Source of the DNA: Paludibacteraceae bacterium
GTDB lineage: Bacteria > Bacteroidota > Bacteroidia > Bacteroidales > Paludibacteraceae
Length of the DNA: 64,000 nt
Direction of reading: 5' to 3'
Assembly: GCA_024401475.1 (NCBI GenBank)
Contig: JAKSKZ010000007.1
Coordinates: 35,001 to 99,000, forward strand
Position 1 is the first letter of the stretch, and each line of letters starts with the position of its first letter. The position numbers and the translations under genes were made by a program. Shown here one piece after another: positions 6,751-17,500 of the stretch. Under the pieces are notes generated by a model. That model worked only from the letters and a program-made list of their open reading frames with translations, was not told where the DNA came from and did not search any database.

Positions 6751-9504
6751 TTAATTATCAAATCTTGCCAACGTGAAGTGTCCGCTTATTTCATAATCCA
6801 ATTCATCTACGCTGATGACATACCAATAGTCGGTAGCTGGCATATCGACTCCATTATAGACGCCATCCCAACCTGGGTAGAAGTCGCGATACTCTATCAA
6901 TAACTTACCATAGCGGTCGTAGATACGAACCTTATAATGCTTATAGAATCCTAAATTTTCAATTTCCCAAGTATCTTTGATTCCGTCACCATTAGGCGTC
7001 ATGTGATCTTCCGGATAGATCGGTATCAAGTAATAGAACGGCAAAGAAGATTCGCAACCAAGAGAATCTCTAACATGAGCGATGCTCGCTCCCACCTCAA
7101 TATTCTCCCAAAACGTTGAAGAGGATTGCCACATACCGTCATTCAAGGCATACAGATACTCCGGGATTCCACCCACAGCGACAATGTCCACCTCTCCCCT
7201 TTCGGCCGACAAATCCACACGTTCAATCACTGGTCCTGGACTGACACGCACCTGCACCGTTGCCGAATCAACACACTTGCCTCGTCTGACCATAACCTTA
7301 TAGTTCACATCCGTCGTCGTCCTAACTATCGGATTGCGGGTGTTAGCTCCACTCAAAAATGCGACAGGCGTCCATTGATACTGAGCACCCTCTATCGAGT
7401 CCACCTCCAACTGTTCCTCCAACCTACGACAACCATAGACGTCCTCCATATCCGACAACGAGAAAGCTGGATCAACATCCACTCGGACAACCACAAACGA
7501 GTCGCACTTGCCAACGCTTCCCATATTGAACTCATAGTCGCCCGACTCTGTAATCGGCTCATCGCCCACCCAAAGAGTATCGCCTTCGCAGATACGAGCA
7601 TCCGCCAAAACAGCCTCCTTCTTAGAATAGACAAACAAATTCAACTGCATGACGCTATCACAACCATTCACGGTGGTCAGGGAATCCGTATAGACGCCCG
7701 TCTCCGTAAATCCATCCACCGAGCCTCCCCAGCAGACCGTGTCGTACCGAGCGGTGAAATAGGAAGGATATTGTTCCACATTGACGACATAAATGATACT
7801 ATCACATTCGAACCGTTCACTCTTTATGAACGAATGGTAGATTCCGCCACTGGTGTAATCTTTGCCTTCATACGATACCATATCGCCTTCGCACAAATTC
7901 AAATCGACATAGACCGTCTGCGTCCTCACTATCACCACATCATAAACCACCAAGCTGTCGCAGCCCGCAGCCGTCGTCAAGGCAACTGGATACAAGCCAC
8001 TCTCCGTGACTACAACTCCTCCGTCAAGCTCCACATCTTGCGAACAAGAATATATTTTTATCGTATCCACCTTCGGCTTCGGCAACACCCAAAGATGGAG
8101 AACCATCACGCTATCGCAACCATTCACGCTCGTCAGGGAATCCACATAGGAACCCGTCTCCGTATGCCCATCCAACGAGTCACCGAAACATATCGTGTCA
8201 TAACGTTCTATAAAGTACTTCTCAAACACTTTCACTCTTATCGCGAAATAGACGCTATCACAATCAAAGATTTCACTCTTCAGCACATCCACATAACTGC
8301 CGGCCGTATTATAGCTCTTTCCGTTGAATTCAACAGATTCACCCTCACAGACATTCAGATAGACAACCTTCGTCTTGGGATGAAGCACATAGACATCATA
8401 GACCGTCACACTGTCGCACAAGCCATTAGCGGTTCGCACCGTATCACGATAAAAACCATCTTCTATAGCAGGGACGCCTCCTATGACCAAAGTATCACTC
8501 GAACAAGTGGTCACTTTTATCGTATCGACTACAGGCTCTGGCGGAACAATATCCAAATCCAGGCGAACCACCGTCGGTTCAGCACAACGATGCAACTTTC
8601 CCCAAACATAATAAGTGCCACTCATGGCCGACAAGCCATCCTCTACGACAGGATTCTGCTCCGTACTAAATTCCTTGCCATCAGGGCCAACCCAATGGAA
8701 CTCTTCCAAGACATTCGATTCGCAATAGAAACGCAACGTAGGGTCCTGACAAGAAGGCAACTCATACCTCGCCCTCAACTCCACAACCGGATCAGGAGGA
8801 CACTCTTCAATCAACTGCATGTTTTTACAGTCTTTGAAATCCTCAAAATAGGTCGTGCCATTTGTATTATCCTGGAAACGAATAGACTCAACGCCGCCAC
8901 CTCCGTAGACCCAATAGACATAAAAATTTTGCACCGTGCAAATATCCATTGCCTGCCTTTTGTACAAATCCCCATTTCGATAGAAATAAAGAATACCGTC
9001 ATGATATTCAAAACCCATCACTACGATATGAGCATCCAATCGCAACGGCGATTTAGGCTTATCAGCATCTGTCGCAGAGAACTCTATCTTATTAGAAACA
9101 TTCCTGGGTGCCGGTCGGGGCTGATTCCCGCCAAAGTCCAATTCAAACTCGGGTTCAAAATCCACAGACATACCGAAAACCAGGTGATAGCCACCACCTG
9201 TGACATCCAGCAAACGAGCCTCCAGCACAAAGTCGTCCGTATAACAACTCGTATCGCGGAAATAGTACCCCGTAGTCTGATAGGCAGAACCCGTATAATC
9301 AGGCACCATACCACCATCAGGACCAAAAAATTCAGAAGGAGTGTAATAGGTCGTATCGTTTTCTGTCAAACCATTCGTAGGTGAAGGTTCATCCACCAAA
9401 TAGGCCCACCATCTATAATAATCTTCACAAACATCTTCTGCCTGAAGAGAAACCACAGACATCAGAGTGAATATAGAAAGAAGGAAATATCTCAGACGAA
9501 CCAT
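6751..9504 (-). CDS. Large secreted repeat protein with CHU_C (T9SS type B) C-terminus
   Basis: A 917-residue exported protein, started at the ATG 9504 that gives a signal peptide (MVRLRYFLLSIFTLMSVVSLQA); the longer reading frame upstream looks like untranslated leader. After an N-terminal beta-rich domain of unknown type (to about residue 230), residues about 240-750 hold tandem modules of about 75 residues, each with a CDSV/CDSL/CDSI motif, a Cys-Glu-Gly-(Glu/Asp) strand and the pattern ETGSYVDSLTSVNGCDS. Modules alternate, giving a super-repeat of about 155 residues. The final 90 residues match the CHU_C gliding-motility-associated domain: MTPNGDGIKDTW then YDRYGKLL, DFYPGWDGVYNG and TDYWYVI. 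Such proteins are exported by T9SS and often act as adhesins or surface scaffolds. Function here is unknown. Confidence 0.85.
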   Translation of the reverse strand: MVRLRYFLLSIFTLMSVVSLQAEDVCEDYYRWWAYLVDEPSPTNGLTENDTTYYTPSEFFGPDGGMVPDYTGSAYQTTGYYFRDTSCYTDDFVLEARLLDVTGGGYHLVFGMSVDFEPEFELDFGGNQPRPAPRNVSNKIEFSATDADKPKSPLRLDAHIVVMGFEYHDGILYFYRNGDLYKRQAMDICTVQNFYVYWVYGGGGVESIRFQDNTNGTTYFEDFKDCKNMQLIEECPPDPVVELRARYELPSCQDPTLRFYCESNVLEEFHWVGPDGKEFSTEQNPVVEDGLSAMSGTYYVWGKLHRCAEPTVVRLDLDIVPPEPVVDTIKVTTCSSDTLVIGGVPAIEDGFYRDTVRTANGLCDSVTVYDVYVLHPKTKVVYLNVCEGESVEFNGKSYNTAGSYVDVLKSEIFDCDSVYFAIRVKVFEKYFIERYDTICFGDSLDGHTETGSYVDSLTSVNGCDSVMVLHLWVLPKPKVDTIKIYSCSQDVELDGGVVVTESGLYPVALTTAAGCDSLVVYDVVIVRTQTVYVDLNLCEGDMVSYEGKDYTSGGIYHSFIKSERFECDSIIYVVNVEQYPSYFTARYDTVCWGGSVDGFTETGVYTDSLTTVNGCDSVMQLNLFVYSKKEAVLADARICEGDTLWVGDEPITESGDYEFNMGSVGKCDSFVVVRVDVDPAFSLSDMEDVYGCRRLEEQLEVDSIEGAQYQWTPVAFLSGANTRNPIVRTTTDVNYKVMVRRGKCVDSATVQVRVSPGPVIERVDLSAERGEVDIVAVGGIPEYLYALNDGMWQSSSTFWENIEVGASIAHVRDSLGCESSLPFYYLIPIYPEDHMTPNGDGIKDTWEIENLGFYKHYKVRIYDRYGKLLIEYRDFYPGWDGVYNGVDMPATDYWYVISVDELDYEISGHFTLARFDN

Positions 9505-9631
9505 TTTAAAGCTAATATAAAAATCACCTAACTTATTTTGCAAAAATACATAAAAAAAAGGAGAGCAAACAATTCTGTTGTAAAATATTAGAAGGTTACA
9601 AAATTCAATCGACAAGCAAATCGTCCAATTC

Positions 9632-9667
9632 TACACAATCCCTAAAATATACACAATCCCTAAAATA
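9632..9667. repeat. Perfect 18-bp tandem duplication
   Basis: TACACAATCCCTAAAATA occurs twice head to tail with no mismatch, in the divergent intergenic region between the CHU_C gene (minus) and the lipoprotein gene (plus). Nothing else is recognisable in 9505-9790. Confidence 0.9.
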
Positions 9668-9790
9668 ATGGATAAATCTGCCTCTTGCGGTTAAATAATG
9701 TTTATAAAAAAGAAATATTCAACCTCATCAATATAACCATTGACAATAAATGTGTAATTTGGCACAAAATCTTGTAATAACAGTCAGAAG

Positions 9791-10627
9791 ATGAACAAAC
9801 TTTCTTTCTTATTGGCAATTCAGCCCTTAGCATTTACCCTGTTTCTTGGAAGTTGTGATTCCAAGAAAAACCAAATGGCAAAGAGTGGGCAATTCCAATT
9901 GTCAGAAGAGACACTAAACGACACAACCTACATTTACGACTCAATCGGTGGGAATGTCATCTTCGCTATTTTTGCAGGAACAGATATAGAAAGCGTTCCG
10001 ACCAACAATCCCGAATGGAACGAATTAGCCGTGACCGTATCCATTGATCCACAAGGTGCCAACAATGAAATATCAGAGGGCAAGACATTGACCAACAAAG
10101 AGAAAGAGGAGATTGGTTACATCATAAAAAACCAAAGTTTTTGGGAAAAAGACAAGAGCGGCTCCGCCCCTGTCGGCATTCTCCGTGGCTTCATCAAAAA
10201 TTCAGATATCGCTCCCAACTCCATCATAGAAAACATCATAAAAAACCGATGCTTATCGGAAAAAAATCGCACACTTTCCGGCATGGAGGAGATTGTCAAC
10301 AAATACGATTTTGTCAACTACCAATTCGACTCCCTATTAAACAATCTTGACTTCTACACCGAAGAATACAAAGACCTCAACGACATTGAAGAGTACATTT
10401 TGGAAGACAGCTGGCTTTCAGACCCAGGATCGGACAGACTATCCATGCTATTCCTTCAAGAGCAACTCATTGCCATTGTCCACAAAAGACCTATGGAAAT
10501 ATCCAACACAACAGCGTTCGACCTTCCCGGCAAGAGAACAATGCTCATTCTCCCCAACGTAAAAACCGATTTGGCTGACAAACTTTTAAAATTCAAAACT
10601 GAATTTTATACAAGCTTCTTCGAGTAG
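9791..10627 (+). CDS. Hypothetical lipoprotein
   Basis: A 278-residue protein with a lipoprotein signal peptide (MNKLSFLLAIQPLAFTLFLGSC), the lipobox being FLGSC with the lipidated Cys at residue 22 and DSKKN after it, so it is probably membrane anchored. The mature part is acidic and mixed alpha/beta, with no recognised domain. It is a single gene facing away from the CHU_C gene. I do not recognise a family. Confidence 0.75.
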   Translation: MNKLSFLLAIQPLAFTLFLGSCDSKKNQMAKSGQFQLSEETLNDTTYIYDSIGGNVIFAIFAGTDIESVPTNNPEWNELAVTVSIDPQGANNEISEGKTLTNKEKEEIGYIIKNQSFWEKDKSGSAPVGILRGFIKNSDIAPNSIIENIIKNRCLSEKNRTLSGMEEIVNKYDFVNYQFDSLLNNLDFYTEEYKDLNDIEEYILEDSWLSDPGSDRLSMLFLQEQLIAIVHKRPMEISNTTAFDLPGKRTMLILPNVKTDLADKLLKFKTEFYTSFFE

Positions 10628-10727
10628 AATTCAACTTGAACGACACACCATTCCTACCTATTTTTATTGTTCCAACCTTTACATTTCTCCAGACAAGAGG
10701 CAAAATCTTCATTTTTTGACCTTTGAA

Positions 10728-10759
10728 TTGTATTTTTTGCAGATTTAACGGTAACTTTG
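10728..10759 (+). promoter_or_regulatory. Promoter of ileS
   Basis: A -33 TTG (10728-10730) and a -7 TAACTTTG (10752-10759) with 21 bases between, matching the Bacteroidota sigma-ABfr consensus TTTG / TAnnTTTG. It lies 72 bases upstream of the ileS start. No T-box structure is evident. Confidence 0.65.
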
Positions 10760-10831
10760 CGAAAGTTATTGGTAAGGTGCGTATTGTCCTTATCTCTCAG
10801 AAGAGAAAAACAATAGAAATTCATTATATAA

Positions 10832-13800
10832 ATGGCTAAAAAATTTGCAGAACACAGCAACTTCAACCTCTCAGAAATCAACAAAGAGGTTTTGAAACAG
10901 TGGAACGAAAACGATGTGTTCCACAAAAGTGTATCAACACGCGAAGGTGCTCCTACTTTCGTATTCTTCGAAGGACCTCCATCGGCTAATGGTATGCCTG
11001 GTATTCACCACGTGATGGCTCGTTCCATTAAGGATATTTTCTGCAGATATAAGACCATGAAAGGTTTCCACGTAAAGCGTAAGGCCGGTTGGGATACTCA
11101 CGGACTTCCTGTGGAATTGGGTGTCGAGAAGGAACTTGGCATCACAAAAGAGGACATCGGAAAGAAAATCTCCGTTGACGACTACAACAACGCTTGCCGC
11201 ACCAACGTGATGAAGTTCACGAAAGAGTGGACCGACCTAACTCAAAAGATGGGTTATTGGGTTGACTTGGAAAACCCATACATCACTTACGACAACAAAT
11301 ACATCGAGACCCTTTGGTACCTTTTGAAGGAACTTTACAAGAAGGATTATCTCTACAAAGGTTATACTATCCAACCTTACTCACCTGCAGCAGGAACGGG
11401 ACTCAGCTCTCACGAGTTGAACCAACCCGGTTGCTACCGTGATGTGAAGGACACAACTGTTGTGGCTCAATTCAAGATGTTGGACCCTAAGCCTGAAATG
11501 GCTCAATTCGGAACTCCTTACTTCTTGGCTTGGACCACTACTCCTTGGACATTGTCTTCCAACACAGCTCTTTGCGTTGGACCAAACATCCAATATGTTG
11601 CCGTTCAATCTTTCAATCCTTACACAGGCCAACCTTCGACTTACGTATTGGCTAAGGATTTGTTGAACGCACACTTCAACCCTAAGGCTGCAGAGGTGGC
11701 TTTCGAGGATTACAAGCCAGGCGACAAACTAGTTCCATTCAAAGTAATCGCCGAATACAAGGGTACTGACCTTGTCGGCATGAAATATGAGCAGTTGATG
11801 AACTGGATCACTCCTGAGAATGCAGACCAAGCATTCCGTGTCATCCCAGGAGACTATGTAACAACAGAGGATGGTACAGGTATCGTACACATCGCACCAA
11901 CTTTCGGTGCGGACGATGCCAAAGTTGCCAAGGCTGCCGGCATTCCTCCATTGCAATTGGTTGACAAGAACGGAAACCTTCGTCCATCGGTAGATTTGAC
12001 AGGTAAATTCTACTTGTTGAGCGACTTGGATCAAGATTACGTTAAGACACACATCAACGTTGAGGCTTACAAGAAATTCGAGGGACGCTTCGTAAAGAAC
12101 GCTTACGACGCCAACTTGACAGATAAGGACGAGACGCTCGACATCTCCATCTGTATGGAAATGAAGGTGAACAACCAAGCCTTCAAGATTGAAAAGCACG
12201 TCCACAACTACCCTCACTGCTGGCGTACGGACAAGCCAGTCCTTTACTATCCATTGGATAGCTGGTTCATCCGTTCCACCAAAGCTCGTGAGAGAATGAT
12301 GGAATTGAACAAGACCATCCTTTGGAAGCCTGAATCAACAGGCACAGGCCGTTTCGGAAAGTGGCTGGAAAACTTGAACGACTGGAACCTTTCTCGTTCT
12401 CGCTACTGGGGTACTCCATTGCCAATCTGGCGTACGGAAGAGGGCACCGAAGAGAAGTGCATCGGTTCTATCGCAGAGTTGTTCGAAGAGATCGACAAGT
12501 CTATCAAGGCCGGTTTCATGAAGGAGAACCCTTGGAAGAACTTCAAGGTGGGCGACTACTCTAAGGAGAACTACGATCCTAAGAACATTGACCTTCACCG
12601 TCCTTATATCGACAATGTCATCTTGGTTTCTGACAGCGGCAAGCCAATGAAACGCGAGAGCGACTTGATCGACGTTTGGTTCGACTCTGGTGCGATGCCT
12701 TTCGCACAACAACACTATCCATTCGAGAACAAAGAGGTGGTTGATAACGGCGAGTTCTACCCTGCAGACTTCATCGCAGAAGGTGTGGACCAAACTCGTG
12801 GTTGGTTCTTCACATTGCACGCCATCTCTACCATGATCAAGGATAGCGTAGCCTTCAAGGCAGTTATTTCCAATGGTTTGGTGCTTGATAAGAATGGTAA
12901 CAAGATGTCTAAGCGTTTGGGCAATGCGGTGGATCCATTCGGAGCTATCGAGAAGTATGGTTCAGACCCACTTCGTTGGTATATGATTACCAACGCATCG
13001 CCTTGGGACAACTTGAAATTTGACACAGACGGTATCGAGGAGGTTCGTCGCAAATTCTTCGGCACACTCTACAATACTTACTCATTCTTCGCATTGTATG
13101 CAAATGTGGACAACTTCACCAATAGCCAACCTCAGGTTCCTATGGAGAAGCGTCCTGAGATTGACCGTTGGATCATCTCTTTGCTCAACTCCTTGATCAA
13201 GGAGGTTGACGAGAGCTACAACGACTACGAGCCAACTAAGGCTGGTCGTGCCATCTCCAACTTCGTCAACGACCACTTGAGTAACTGGTACGTACGTTTG
13301 AACCGCAAACGCTTCTGGGGAGGAACCCTCACAGAAGACAAGTTGGCAGCATACCAAACACTCTACACTTGCTTGGATACGGTAGCTCGCTTGATGGCGC
13401 CTATCGCTCCATTCTATGCAGACCAATTGTTCTTGGATTTGAACAATGCAACAGGTTGCGACAAGAGCGAATCGGTTCACTTGGCAGACTTCCCTAAATA
13501 TAACGAAGCCTTGATTAACAAGACGTTGGAAGAGCGCATGCAGTTGGCTCAAGACATCTCGTCAATGACTTTGTCACTCCGCAAGAAGGAGAACATCAAG
13601 GTTCGTCAACCGCTCAAGCAAATCATGGTGCCTATCTTGGCCGAGCACGAGCAAGAGAACATCGAGGCAGTTAAGGATTTGATCATGAACGAGGTGAATG
13701 TCAAGGAAATCAACTTCGTGGACGATTCAGCAGGCATCTTGGTGAAGAAGATCAAGCCAGACTTCAAGAAACTCGGTCCTAAGTGCGGTAAGAGCATGAA

Positions 13801-14263
13801 GGCGGTTGCCGCTCAATTGCAAGCATTGCCACAAGAGGAGATCAGCAAATTGGAGAAGAACGGCAGTTACGAAATCAATATCGACGGCAACGCTATCATT
13901 GTTGACAAAGCAGATGTCGAGATCCTCTCAGAAGATATTCCAGGCTGGTTGGTTGCCAACAACGGCACCATCACCATCGCTTTGGACGTGACAATCACTC
14001 CAGAGTTGCAGAAGGAAGGTATCGCTCGTGAATTCATCAACCGTATCCAAAACATCCGTAAGTCAAGCGGATTTGAGATTACGGATAAAATCACGATCAA
14101 CATTGAAAAGTCAGACAATGTCAATGCTGCGGTAGAAGAATTCAAGGAGTACATCGCTTCTCAAGTTCTCGCCAATACAATCTCATTGGTTGATAAAGTA
14201 GCCAATCCAACCGAATTGGATTTCGACGACTTCAAGGTTAACATTGAGGTGAAGAAGGCATAA
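10832..14263 (+). CDS. ileS: Isoleucine-tRNA ligase
   Basis: Charges tRNA-Ile with isoleucine in the cytoplasm. The 1143-residue length and sequence match the long, eukaryote-like (type 2) class that is standard in Bacteroidota; this class is known for low mupirocin sensitivity. The HIGH-equivalent is PGIHH with histidines at 59-60, the KMSKR loop is at residues 691-695, and the editing (CP1) domain lies between, containing the GTGIVHIAPTFGADD segment. The DVWFDSGAMPF segment precedes KMSKR, and the anticodon-binding helical domain follows, with a C-terminal DUF5915-like region. Codon use is strongly biased, as in highly expressed genes. It is monocistronic, with a terminator after it. Confidence 0.97.
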   Translation: MAKKFAEHSNFNLSEINKEVLKQWNENDVFHKSVSTREGAPTFVFFEGPPSANGMPGIHHVMARSIKDIFCRYKTMKGFHVKRKAGWDTHGLPVELGVEKELGITKEDIGKKISVDDYNNACRTNVMKFTKEWTDLTQKMGYWVDLENPYITYDNKYIETLWYLLKELYKKDYLYKGYTIQPYSPAAGTGLSSHELNQPGCYRDVKDTTVVAQFKMLDPKPEMAQFGTPYFLAWTTTPWTLSSNTALCVGPNIQYVAVQSFNPYTGQPSTYVLAKDLLNAHFNPKAAEVAFEDYKPGDKLVPFKVIAEYKGTDLVGMKYEQLMNWITPENADQAFRVIPGDYVTTEDGTGIVHIAPTFGADDAKVAKAAGIPPLQLVDKNGNLRPSVDLTGKFYLLSDLDQDYVKTHINVEAYKKFEGRFVKNAYDANLTDKDETLDISICMEMKVNNQAFKIEKHVHNYPHCWRTDKPVLYYPLDSWFIRSTKARERMMELNKTILWKPESTGTGRFGKWLENLNDWNLSRSRYWGTPLPIWRTEEGTEEKCIGSIAELFEEIDKSIKAGFMKENPWKNFKVGDYSKENYDPKNIDLHRPYIDNVILVSDSGKPMKRESDLIDVWFDSGAMPFAQQHYPFENKEVVDNGEFYPADFIAEGVDQTRGWFFTLHAISTMIKDSVAFKAVISNGLVLDKNGNKMSKRLGNAVDPFGAIEKYGSDPLRWYMITNASPWDNLKFDTDGIEEVRRKFFGTLYNTYSFFALYANVDNFTNSQPQVPMEKRPEIDRWIISLLNSLIKEVDESYNDYEPTKAGRAISNFVNDHLSNWYVRLNRKRFWGGTLTEDKLAAYQTLYTCLDTVARLMAPIAPFYADQLFLDLNNATGCDKSESVHLADFPKYNEALINKTLEERMQLAQDISSMTLSLRKKENIKVRQPLKQIMVPILAEHEQENIEAVKDLIMNEVNVKEINFVDDSAGILVKKIKPDFKKLGPKCGKSMKAVAAQLQALPQEEISKLEKNGSYEINIDGNAIIVDKADVEILSEDIPGWLVANNGTITIALDVTITPELQKEGIAREFINRIQNIRKSSGFEITDKITINIEKSDNVNAAVEEFKEYIASQVLANTISLVDKVANPTELDFDDFKVNIEVKKA

Positions 14264-14288
14264 CAAGGTTATTTATACAAACATTCCA

Positions 14289-14332
14289 AGAGAGAGAGAT
14301 TCCCATCAAAAGAATCTCTCTCTCTTTATTTA
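14289..14332 (+). terminator. ileS terminator
   Basis: Stem AGAGAGAGATTC / GAATCTCTCTCT with a 9-base loop, followed by TTATTT. The rest of the 14264-14592 gap is AT-rich and holds no gene I can support. Confidence 0.75.
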
Positions 14333-14592
14333 TCCCGGTCAAAGAAGACACAAAGATTTCTTATTCCAATTTCCCCTTTGGGGTATAAAACTAATAGTGA
14401 AGAAAAACAACATACACAGATACGATTAACGATATTTTACCCGAATTCATCGATATTTTTCAGCATCAAATTCGATTGCACTCATTTCCATTCCTAAATG
14501 AAACGATATTACCGCTGTTTGCACTATTTTTACCATTCCTATTCCTACAAATTTGCTAAAATTGCAATGTGAGATTTTCCAATTAGATATTA

Positions 14593-17500
14593 ATGAACTA
14601 TAAAACAAATATCATGAGAACACTTTACAAATCAATGATGGCAGCAGCCTCTGGTTTGATGCTGTGTGCGTCTGTAAGTGCACAGAATCTTCCTGGCACA
14701 AAAATGAGCATCAACGTCAACGGAAAAAACCGTACGATAGATGTCTATGCTCCTAATGGAATGGGAGAAAATAGACCGATGTTGATTTCTGCCCACGGTA
14801 TGGGTCAAGATATCGGTTATCAAAAGTCTATGTCACGTTGGGACCTTGTGGCCGACACTGCAAAATTCCTTGTTGTTTATCCAGCATCTGATGGTTCAAC
14901 TTGGAACTTGGATGGCAATGGCTCCGACATCGCCTTTATGAAAGCCATCATCAAAGAGATGAGCTCTAAGTACAAAATCGACTTGAACCGTGTCTATATG
15001 TCCGGCTTCTCCATGGGCGGTATGCTTACTTACATTGTTGCCAACAACATGGCGGACCAAATTGCCGCTTGCGCACCATTGTCAGGTTATCCTATCGGAG
15101 ACAAGACAGCCAAGCCTTCACGTCCGATACCAATCATCCACACCAACGGTGATGGAGACGATGTGGTACACTACGAGCCTTGGAAAGGTTATTTCAACGG
15201 TATGTACCAAGAGCAACAAGGTGCCTACGCACAAGCAGAGTCTTGGGCAAAAGCCAATGGTTGTGACGCAACTCCTGTAGAAGTGAAAATAGACAACACG
15301 GCTACACGTTATATGTGGAAGAACGGCGAATGCGGCGTTGAGGTATGGTTGAACAAAGTTTATAGAAGAGGCCACGTTCCTTCCAATGAAGGTTACCACT
15401 CAGCTCGTGAAATCTGGAAATTCGTCAGCCAATACTCTTTGTCTTGCGGAGCTCCAAAAGAACCAGAAGAGGTAGCTCCTTATAATGGAACGCCTGCATC
15501 TATCCCTGGCACAATCGAGGCTGAGGAGTACGATTTCGGTGGACAAGGCGTTTCTTACAACGATAAAGATTCTCAAAATCATGGAGAGGCCTTCCGTAAC
15601 GACGGTGTGGACATCTACAAGAAAGACAACGGTGCTATTGTAGTAGGTTACAACCAAAATGGTGAATGGTTGAACTATACTGTAGATGTGAAGGAGACTT
15701 CTAAATATACAGTTACTATTTCAGCTGCTACTGACAACGCTACAGCATCTTTCCAACTCCTAATCGACGGTAATGCTGTGACAGGCGAAGTAAGCGCTCC
15801 TAACACAGGCGACTTCTCCAAGTTCTCTACTATCAAAGTTCGCACCAAGGAGATTCCTGCTGGCGAGCACACACTTCAACTATTGGTTGTCAACGACTGG
15901 TTCGACATCGACAACATGAAGTTTGAGATATACGAGTCTAACGGCAATGAACCTTACGACGACAATGGTTGCGTTGTTGGAATGCGTGACAACGACGAGT
16001 TGGCATCTATATTCTCTACAATCAGCTTAAGCAACGTCAATCCAAAGGTTAAGCCTACGACCAACCACAACCCTATCATGACGCAACGTTATGGTGCCGA
16101 CCCTTGTGCAATGGTTTACGGCGACTCCGTATATATCTACATGACGCACGATATCTACGAGTATGAAAACGGCAGTATCAAGAGCAACGGATATGGCAAA
16201 ATCACGGAGATCGTCTGTCTTTCTTCTGCCGACCTTGTCAACTGGACTGACCACGGACCAATGAAAGTTGCTGGCTCAGGCGGAATCTCCAAGGCTTCCA
16301 ACTCTTGGGCCCCAACTGCTTGCCACGCAAAAATAAACGGAAAGGATCGTTTCTTCCTATATTTTGCCAATAATGCCAATGGTATCTATGTGGTAGCAGC
16401 AAACACTCCTTACGGACCATGGGAGGATGTGAGAAATGGAGCCGGACTAATCACCCGCGCCACTCCTAACTGCCAAGATGTAACTTGGTTGTTTGACCCA
16501 GCCGTACTTGTTGATGAGGATGGTACAGGTTACCTCTACTTCGGTGGTGGCGTGCCTGACGGCAGACAAGAGAACCCAGGAACAGCACGTATTGCCAAGT
16601 TAGGTAAGGACTTCATCAGCATTGATGGCACGCCTGCATCATTGAATCCTCCTTATCTATTTGAGGATGCTGGTATCAATAAGATCGGCAACAAGTATGT
16701 TTACTCATACTGTACGAACTGGAACGTACCAGTCGGCAACCAATTTGGCATCTCTAACGCTGTGATTGCTACAATGACATCTTCCAGCCCAATGTCAGGC
16801 TTCAAATTCGACCGCAAGGTGTTCGACAACCCATCAAGATGGTTGGGTGACAATGGTAACAACCACCACGGATTCTTCAAATTCAAAGGCAAGTGGTACA
16901 TCTGCTATCACAGCCAATGGATTCAAAATCAAATCGGTGTAAAGGGTGGTTATCGTAGCTCGCACGTTGACTACGCTAATGTTGACGAAGAGAAAGGACA
17001 AATCTTAGGCGTAGATGCCGGCACGACCAAAGGCGTTTCTCAAGTTACTCCTGTTGATGCTACCAAATTTATCCAAGCAGAGTGTTTCGCATGGCAAAAC
17101 GGCATCGAAGTCAACTATGTAGGCAAATCAACCAACATGGCTGTTAGCGGCAAAGATGGTTCATGGATTGGTCTATGCGGTGTCAAGGCTGAGGGCGTTA
17201 ACAAGTTCAAGGCTCGTGTTTCTGCGCCATGCGGCGGTGCCATCAGAATCACAACAGGTTCAGCTAACGGAACGGTAATCGGATATTTGAATGTAGAGGC
17301 CAACACATCATTCGACGAGTTCGAGTGTAAGTTGCTTTCCGATATTCCTGCTGCTACCGACTTGTTCTTCACATTCAGCGGTGAGTTGCAATTCGACTCT
17401 TGGCAAATGTTCTACGTTGACCCAACCAACAACGAGACAATAGATGCTTCTGCATCAAATCTCATGGTTGAGCCAAACCCTGCAAAGGATGTGATTACCG

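Noticed and set aside
7126..9384. 752-codon open frame on the plus strand opposite the CHU_C gene
   Set aside because: It is the mirror of a clearly coding gene with recognised domains; the translation is rich in His/Arg/Ile and has no domain or signal, so it is a shadow caused by codon bias.
10628..10831. T-box or other riboswitch upstream of ileS
   Set aside because: No T-box motif, specifier hairpin or terminator/antiterminator pair; a standard promoter explains the region.
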